Below, piece after piece: positions 59,068-64,000 of a stretch of 64,000 nt of DNA; within the stretch, counting starts at the first letter, position 1, and the number at the start of each line of letters is the position of its first letter. Under the pieces are notes generated by a model. It was not told the origin of the DNA. It did no database searches and saw nothing but the letters and a program-made list of their open reading frames with translations. The position numbers and the translations under genes are program-made. Origin of the DNA: an uncultured Eubacteriales bacterium. GTDB lineage: Bacteria; Bacillota; Clostridia; Oscillospirales; CAG-272. The DNA is taken from assembly GCA_934433485.1 (NCBI GenBank), contig CAKRZR010000001.1, forward strand, positions 62,001 to 126,000, in the 5' to 3' direction.

Positions 59068-61416
59068 TCAGAGCAGCTCGATCTCGCTTTTTACTGTATG
59101 CTTCACACGGTCCCGTTCTTCGGCGCGCTTCGCGTCATTGAAGTGGTCGAGGGTACCGACAAGATAGCCCGTGATCCGACGAATACGCTCAAAGGGAATG
59201 TTCCCCTCTTCCCGTCCACAGCCCGGACAGGTATTGCCAATGATGCCCGTAAAGCCGCACACAGGGTCGTGGTCAACGGGATGATTGACCGCGCCATATC
59301 CGATGCCGGACTCCTTCATGTGGCGCACAATGCCCTCAAAGGCGTCTAAATTGGCAAGCGGATCGCCGTCCAGCTCTATGTAGGTGATGTGACCGCCGTT
59401 TGTCAGATTGTGGTACGGCGCTTCAATCCGGATCTTGTCGTAGGCGGAAATGTCATAGTAGACCGGCACATGGAAAGAGTTCGTGTAGTATTCACGATCG
59501 GTCACGCCGGGGATCACGCCGTATTTTTCGCGGTCGATTCGCACGAATCTGCCGGACAAGCCCTCCGCCGGTGTGCCGATGAGAGAGAAGTTCAGCCCGT
59601 ATTGTCTGGTCGCTTCGTCTGTGAGACGGCGCATGAAGGAAATGATTTCCAGACCCATCGCCTGTGCGGACGCGCTTTCGCCGTGGTGTGCGCCGGTCAG
59701 CGCTTTCAGGCATTCCGCGAGACCGATAAAGCCGACGGTCAGTGTTCCATGGCGCAGAACTTCCGCAACGGAATCGTTCTTTCCGAGCGTATCGGAGTCA
59801 AGCCACACGCCTTCCCCCATCAGAAACGGGAAATTGTACACCTTTTTTGTGCACTGGATCCGGAACCGCTCCAATAGCTGTTCGATCACCAGGCGCACCT
59901 TGCGCTCCAATTCTGCGAAGAACCAGTCGGTGTTTCCGTGTGCGTTGATGGCAATGCGCGGCAGGTTGACGGAGGTGAAGCTCAGGTTGCCTCTGCCGTA
60001 GACGGTTTCCTTGTCCGGATTGGCGTAATTCGCCATAACGCGCGTCCGACAGCCCATATACGCGACCTCGGTAGACGGATCGCCGGGCCTATAGTATTGC
60101 AGGTTGTACGGCGCGTCGATGAAGCTGAAATTCGGAAAGAGCCGCTTCGCCGAGACCTTGCACGCCAGGTGGAAAAGATCGTAGTTCGGATCGCCTGGAT
60201 TGTAGTTCACGCCCTCCTTGATCTTGAAGATCTGGATCGGGAAAATAGGCGTTTCCCCTCTTCCCAGACCGGCGTCGGTGGCATTGAGGAGCGAACGGAT
60301 GACGAGCCTGCCCTCCGGCGAGGTATCGGTGCCGTAATTGAGGGAAGAAAAGGGGACCTGTGCGCCGGCGCGGGAATGCATGGTGTTCAGGTTGTGGATC
60401 ATCGCCTCCATCGCCTGATACGTGCTGCGTTCGATTTCACGGGTCGTGTATTTTTCAATGATCTCCGCTTCTCTCCGCGCTTTGTCGCCGCAGTGAGGCG
60501 ACAGTGCCGCGGCAAGCGCTTCGGTCATTTTCGCACTGTCCGCCATGATGGGACGAATGCCGCGCGTTTCCTCAATCTCCCGGAGCATATCCTCGGCTGC
60601 GGTTTCGGGATCTACACCCGTCGGTACCGCATCCGCGAGGTCTAAGGTTTTTGCGAGGTTGCGGCGCAGGTGCCGTTTGTACGTTTTGCGTACGCCGATC
60701 GCCATGCCGTAATCGAGATTCGGGATGGATTGCCCGCCGTGCTGGTCGTTCTGGTTCGCCTGGATCGCGATGCACGCGAGGGCGGAATAGCTCATGATGT
60801 CGTTCGGCTCACGCAGCTGCTGCCCCTGACCGGTAGAAAAACCGCCGGCGAAGAGCCGTTCGATGTCGATCTGACAGCAGGTGGTGGTCAGCGTGTAGAA
60901 ATCCAAGTCGTGGATATGAATGTCGCCATCCTTGTGCGCCTTCGCGAACCGCGGGTCGAGAATATACAATTCATAGAATTGCTTTGCGCCCTCGGAGCCG
61001 TATTTGAGCATCGTGCCCATCGCGGTATCGCCATCGATGTTGGCGTTTTCACGCTTGATGTCGCTGTCGAGCGCGCTTTTGAACGTCAGATCCTCAAAGG
61101 TGCGCATGAGCTTTGTGTTCATTTCGCGCACCTTTGTCCGCTCCGCGCGATAGAGGATGTATTCCTTTGCCGTTCGGGTATGACCATGCTTTACGAGAAC
61201 GCGCTCCACGAGGTCCTGGATATCCTCCACACTCGGCGCCTCGCCGGTGATGTCGGCGTTTTTCTCGGCAAGCTCCGCGACCTCACAGGCGAGCGCCATT
61301 GCCTCGTCGTAATCGCTGCCGCCTACCGCTTGTGCCGCGCGAAAAATCGCGTTGGAAATTTTCTCCAGATTGAACGGTACTTCCCGTCCGTCTCGTTTGC
61401 GGATTTTCGTAATCAT
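59068..61416 (-). CDS. nrdD: Anaerobic ribonucleoside-triphosphate reductase
   Basis: A 782-residue class III reductase. An N-terminal ATP-cone (about 1-95: ITKIRKRDGREVPFNLEKIS) is followed by the ten-stranded barrel. The C-terminus has the metal site VCGFTGIIGNTCPGCG (three Cys here; a preceding His or Asp may be the fourth ligand) and the glycyl radical motif RRITGYLVG. It makes deoxyribonucleotides without oxygen and needs the activase NrdG, whose gene is not adjacent. Start ATG 61416 with GGGAGA upstream; the longer frame crosses the leader. A consensus promoter with an NrdR-like box precedes it. Confidence 0.96.
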   Translation of the reverse strand: MITKIRKRDGREVPFNLEKISNAIFRAAQAVGGSDYDEAMALACEVAELAEKNADITGEAPSVEDIQDLVERVLVKHGHTRTAKEYILYRAERTKVREMNTKLMRTFEDLTFKSALDSDIKRENANIDGDTAMGTMLKYGSEGAKQFYELYILDPRFAKAHKDGDIHIHDLDFYTLTTTCCQIDIERLFAGGFSTGQGQQLREPNDIMSYSALACIAIQANQNDQHGGQSIPNLDYGMAIGVRKTYKRHLRRNLAKTLDLADAVPTGVDPETAAEDMLREIEETRGIRPIMADSAKMTEALAAALSPHCGDKARREAEIIEKYTTREIERSTYQAMEAMIHNLNTMHSRAGAQVPFSSLNYGTDTSPEGRLVIRSLLNATDAGLGRGETPIFPIQIFKIKEGVNYNPGDPNYDLFHLACKVSAKRLFPNFSFIDAPYNLQYYRPGDPSTEVAYMGCRTRVMANYANPDKETVYGRGNLSFTSVNLPRIAINAHGNTDWFFAELERKVRLVIEQLLERFRIQCTKKVYNFPFLMGEGVWLDSDTLGKNDSVAEVLRHGTLTVGFIGLAECLKALTGAHHGESASAQAMGLEIISFMRRLTDEATRQYGLNFSLIGTPAEGLSGRFVRIDREKYGVIPGVTDREYYTNSFHVPVYYDISAYDKIRIEAPYHNLTNGGHITYIELDGDPLANLDAFEGIVRHMKESGIGYGAVNHPVDHDPVCGFTGIIGNTCPGCGREEGNIPFERIRRITGYLVGTLDHFNDAKRAEERDRVKHTVKSEIELL

Positions 61417-61568
61417 AATATGCTTCTCCCGTCGTTCAAAGGTATGAATCGCACCTTTTTTGTGGAAATTTGACTTTTTCCGTCCTGTTTCGCAGAGCTG
61501 CTTGACTGTCTGAAACACGGTCGGAAACTGGCTGTTTTGCGATCGTTCTTGAATATGCTCAATAAAAA

Positions 61569-61588
61569 CACCACAACATATTGTGGTG
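61569..61588. promoter_or_regulatory. NrdR-box-like palindrome
   Basis: Perfect inverted repeat CACCACAA-CATA-TTGTGGTG. The core ACAACATATTGT fits the NrdR box (ACAcwATATwTwGTgt form). It lies 30 bases downstream of the nrdD -10, so bound NrdR would block transcription when deoxyribonucleotides are plentiful. A second, weaker AT-rich site may overlap the -10. Confidence 0.75.
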
Positions 61589-61617
61589 CGTTCGTTTTCT
61601 GTATCATTACGTTGTAT

Positions 61618-61646
61618 ATTATAACCCACGAAGCCCTTTTTGTCAA
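61618..61646 (-). promoter_or_regulatory. Promoter of nrdD
   Basis: Minus-strand perfect consensus: TTGACA (61641-61646), 17-nt spacer, TATAAT (61618-61623). Confidence 0.9.
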
Positions 61647-61824
61647 GACGTACTAGCAAATAATATGCTCCAAAAAACAGGTGCGAATTTTATGGATTCT
61701 GCCGTTTTTCTACTTTTTTTGCGGAAAGCCTTGACAAAGCGGACGGAATGTGTATGGGACGCGCGGAAACGGAAAAATGGTAAAAACAGGATGCCATGGA
61801 ATGACATTTGTCGCGATCGGCCGC

Positions 61825-61858
61825 AAAAAAACGGCAGACATCCGATAGACATCTGCCG
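61825..61858 (-). terminator. Terminator of the LTA-synthase-like gene
   Basis: Stem CGGCAGA (61832-61838) / TCTGCCG (61852-61858); on the minus strand it is followed by seven T's, about 100 bases after the stop. Confidence 0.78.
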
Positions 61859-61959
61859 AATTATGCAGTATACAGCTGTCAAAAATCATAGGTGACTGTC
61901 GAAAGAAAAGCGGATAGAAAACCTCTGCAAAAATAACCTGAAATCAGAGACTTCCCGGG

Positions 61960-63813
61960 TTATGGCAGCGCCAGATCGTTTTCCGCCATTAGCGCCGCGC
62001 AGTCTTCGATTCGTTTTTCCGCTGCCTCCGACTGCACCATGTAGTCCGACGGCGACAGTGTGCGCATCGTGCCGGCTTCGTATACGCGATAATTTGTGAG
62101 CAAATTGTTGTGCGGCTTTTGGAAAAACAGCTCGTCGGTGATGAAGGAGCCGATGGACATGTGGGTCTGCTCGCAAACAAAGCCAGACTGTGCCGTCAGC
62201 AGATTCTGCCCGAATGTGACGTTCACGGTTTTCTCGATCCCCAGCAGATGGAGCAGTGTCGGCATCAGATCCATATGCCCGCCGGCTGTGGAAATCGTTT
62301 CCGTTACGCCGGAGCCGGGAATATGGATGATACACGGTACGTTGAATACGTCAAAAATCGTGTAGTCGCGACCGAGCAGATCGTGCATCTGGTCCGAAAT
62401 CTGCGCGTCCGTGTTTGTCAGCGCGTAATGATCCCCGTAGATCACAAGGATGGAGTTGTCGTACAGCCCCGCTTCCTTGAGCTCGTCTACAAAGCTCTCG
62501 ATTGCCCGGTCGACGTAATTCACCGCCTGCATGTACAGTCCAAACAGCGTTTCCTCGTCCGCCGGGGCGAGCGCGATTTCCCGATCCTTCAGCGGAATGG
62601 CATACGGATGGTGCGAGGACACGGTGATATAGAAAGCGTAAAACGGCTCTTCATAGGTGGTGAGCTGCGCCATGGACTGCCGGAACAATTCCTTGTCCGA
62701 AATACCCATCGGGAACGGGTCGATCTCTTCGAAATCCTCCAATGCCGTGAACGAGTCAAAGCCCTGCGCCGGATACGCTGTCCGCCGATTCCAGAAATCG
62801 CCCTTGTAATTGTGGAACACATGCGCGCCGCTGTAGCCGTTGTCCTTGAGAAGCCACGGCAGTCCGTGATAATCGTTGTCCGTGTACTGGACATACGCCG
62901 CAGCGTTTTCCGGTGCGAACAGGGAATTGTTGACCGCAAACTCCGCGTCCGCGGTATTGCCGCCGCCGATCTGGTAATAATAGTGGTCGAAATAGAGGGT
63001 GTCCTCTGTCAGCATCTGGTTGAGAAACGGCGTCAGCTCCTGACCATTGTACGAGGTGTTCAATGCGAAATTCTGGAACGCCTCCACTTGGAGCACAAAG
63101 ACGTTGCGTCCCTTTGCGATCGACCACAGCTCGTCCTCCGTTTCGGCGACGTAGCGGTACTGTTCCTTATCGACGGTACGCGCGGCAGTTTGCGAACGCA
63201 CCGCTTCTACGATATCGGTCACGTGATAGGAAAACAGCTCGTTCACCATGTACCGCGGCAGGAAATGCGTGACCAGTGCACCGGGCAGCACACAGACGAG
63301 ACAAAGCGCAGCGACAAAGGTGAAGGTGCAGGTCTGCTCCTTCTTTTGACGCGGCGGTTTTCTTCCGTCCGGAGAGGCAAGCGCCGATTTCCGACCATTG
63401 ACGGCGTACAGGAACCACAGCGGCAGGTCAAACAGGGAGAACAGCTGCCGCCATCCCATGAGCCGCAGGATCGTTTCCGAAACGTCGCCGAGCTGTCCGA
63501 CCATGGACAATTGCACCGCGCTTGGCAGCTTCGCGACATAGGCGTAATATACCCGGTCGACTGCCATGACAAACGAGCCGAGCGTAAAAAGCGACCAGAA
63601 CACGATCCTGCCAGCCTTTTTGGAAAAGAGCGAGACTACCCCGGAGAGTGCGGCGACAATACCGGTCGTGCAAAGGGCGAAGATCCATTCGTAGCCGTCT
63701 AAATGGAGACCGCTGTAGAACACATAGCTTTTCAGAAATAGGCATAAGAGCGCGGTAATCTGCCACCAGGGGATGGTGCGAAGAATGCCTGCACGGGAAA
63801 ACGAGCGTTTCAT
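61960..63813 (-). CDS. LTA-synthase-family phosphoglycerol transferase / sulfatase-fold protein
   Basis: A 617-residue protein with five N-terminal TM segments (to about residue 195) and an extracellular sulfatase-fold domain. Metal and catalytic positions are present: Glu in VFVLQVEAFQNF, the catalytic Thr in GGGNTADAEFAVNNSLF, Asp-His in VIYGDHYAL, and His in SSHHPYAIP. LtaS-type enzymes move glycerol-phosphate from phosphatidylglycerol onto glycolipid or other acceptors at the cell surface. Whether this makes lipoteichoic acid or modifies another polymer is unclear. Start ATG 63813. Confidence 0.92.
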   Translation of the reverse strand: MKRSFSRAGILRTIPWWQITALLCLFLKSYVFYSGLHLDGYEWIFALCTTGIVAALSGVVSLFSKKAGRIVFWSLFTLGSFVMAVDRVYYAYVAKLPSAVQLSMVGQLGDVSETILRLMGWRQLFSLFDLPLWFLYAVNGRKSALASPDGRKPPRQKKEQTCTFTFVAALCLVCVLPGALVTHFLPRYMVNELFSYHVTDIVEAVRSQTAARTVDKEQYRYVAETEDELWSIAKGRNVFVLQVEAFQNFALNTSYNGQELTPFLNQMLTEDTLYFDHYYYQIGGGNTADAEFAVNNSLFAPENAAAYVQYTDNDYHGLPWLLKDNGYSGAHVFHNYKGDFWNRRTAYPAQGFDSFTALEDFEEIDPFPMGISDKELFRQSMAQLTTYEEPFYAFYITVSSHHPYAIPLKDREIALAPADEETLFGLYMQAVNYVDRAIESFVDELKEAGLYDNSILVIYGDHYALTNTDAQISDQMHDLLGRDYTIFDVFNVPCIIHIPGSGVTETISTAGGHMDLMPTLLHLLGIEKTVNVTFGQNLLTAQSGFVCEQTHMSIGSFITDELFFQKPHNNLLTNYRVYEAGTMRTLSPSDYMVQSEAAEKRIEDCAALMAENDLALP

Positions 63814-63856
63814 AGGCAATACTGTCCTGTTCTGACGAAAAAATAGTCACCCATAT

Positions 63857-63885
63857 ATTATAGCACGTTTTTCCGGTTTGTGAAA
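63857..63885 (-). promoter_or_regulatory. Promoter of the LTA-synthase-like gene
   Basis: Minus-strand TTTCAC (63880-63885), 17-nt spacer, TATAAT (63857-63862), 44 bases before the start. Confidence 0.6.
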
Positions 63886-63923
63886 GCGTTTTTCGCAAAA
63901 ATTCAACTTTCGTTCACGGCTTC

Positions 63924-64000
63924 TTAAGACTTGTGCGCCGCGATATATCCTTTGTACCAATCGTAGGAGTCCTTTTTCCATCGCGCGAGCGAGCCCGCGC
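63924..64000 (-). CDS. C-terminal end of a probable GH1 glycosidase (partial)
   Basis: The last 24 codons of a minus-strand gene that enters from beyond the window: SLARWKKDSYDWYKGYIAAH and three more residues to the stop at 63924-63926. The R-x-x-K-x-S-x-x-WY-K-x-x-I pattern is how GH1 beta-glucosidases and 6-phospho-beta-glucosidases end. The other two minus frames do not look like protein. The assignment rests on this short tail only. Confidence 0.45.
   Translation of the reverse strand, partial: AGSLARWKKDSYDWYKGYIAAHKS

Larger units (their letters stand above)
61417..61959. other. Intergenic region nrdD / LTA-synthase-like gene
   Basis: About 540 bases between co-directional minus-strand genes. 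It contains a leader of about 195 bases before nrdD with the NrdR-like box, the nrdD promoter, and the terminator of the upstream gene. No gene is seen in the rest; open frames here lack ribosome sites and family resemblance. Confidence 0.65.

Noticed and set aside
62110..63702. 530-residue plus-strand open frame
   Set aside because: Antisense shadow of the LTA-synthase-like gene.
1..64000. CRISPR arrays, insertion sequences, rRNA genes
   Set aside because: No regularly spaced repeats, transposase-like frames or rRNA-like sequence were seen on reading the window.

Overview
The window reads as a chromosomal stretch of an anaerobic, endospore-forming Clostridia bacterium, most likely a gut Oscillospirales/Christensenellales-type lineage. 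The evidence is: sporulation genes (spoIIP, gpr, spoVG, a CwlD-like amidase, a DUF4363/DUF421 pair); a class III (oxygen-free) ribonucleotide reductase; Firmicute-type house genes (mini-RNase III, type II pantothenate kinase, DUF4364 protein, RlmB, the TIGR03960/DUF2344 radical SAM protein); AGGAGG-type ribosome binding sites; and moderately GC-rich, codon-uniform DNA. No phage structural genes, insertion sequences, rRNA or CRISPR arrays were seen.

Layout. 1-4.3 kb: the end of a Bce-type peptide-resistance ABC transporter, facing an MsbA-like ABC exporter. 4.3-9.3 kb: a seven-gene minus-strand operon (DUF2442 protein, four lipoproteins, two membrane proteins) whose lipoproteins are built from shared modules. 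9.3-16 kb: a MalT-like LuxR regulator, then a LysR regulator divergent from a TAXI-type TRAP transporter (binding protein, attenuator hairpin, fused permease). 16-20.4 kb: an EamA exporter coupled to a GH95 alpha-L-fucosidase, then a XerC/D-like recombinase. 20.4-24.7 kb: a membrane protein, a CwlD-like amidase, radA and a frameshifted two-gene HipA-like kinase module. 24.8-28 kb: a GlpA/GlpB/DUF1667 flavoprotein operon behind a palindromic operator candidate. 28.3-34.7 kb: MoxR ATPase, DUF58 protein and transglutaminase-like membrane protein.

34.8-42 kb holds mini-RNase III, a tyrosine phosphatase, homoserine dehydrogenase, pantothenate kinase, a NagD-like HAD phosphatase and the gpr-spoIIP sporulation pair. 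42-50.8 kb has an orphan peptide-binding lipoprotein, a DUF4364 protein, a sigma factor, a truncated tRNA-like element before a zinc-ribbon gene, rlmB, and a 943-residue membrane protein that looks like a catalytically degenerate P-type ATPase with a long charged N-terminus. 50.8-64 kb has the radical SAM fusion, DUF4363/DUF421, an esterase, a YeiH-family transporter, murC, spoVG, nrdD with an NrdR-like box over a consensus promoter, an LTA-synthase-like enzyme and the last codons of a probable GH1 glycosidase.

The most unusual items are the P-type-ATPase-like pseudoenzyme, the tRNA-like element, the modular lipoprotein operon, the broken HipA-like module, and a recurrent promoter form (TTGCAA, 17-nt spacer ending TGG, TATACT) before functionally unrelated genes on both strands.
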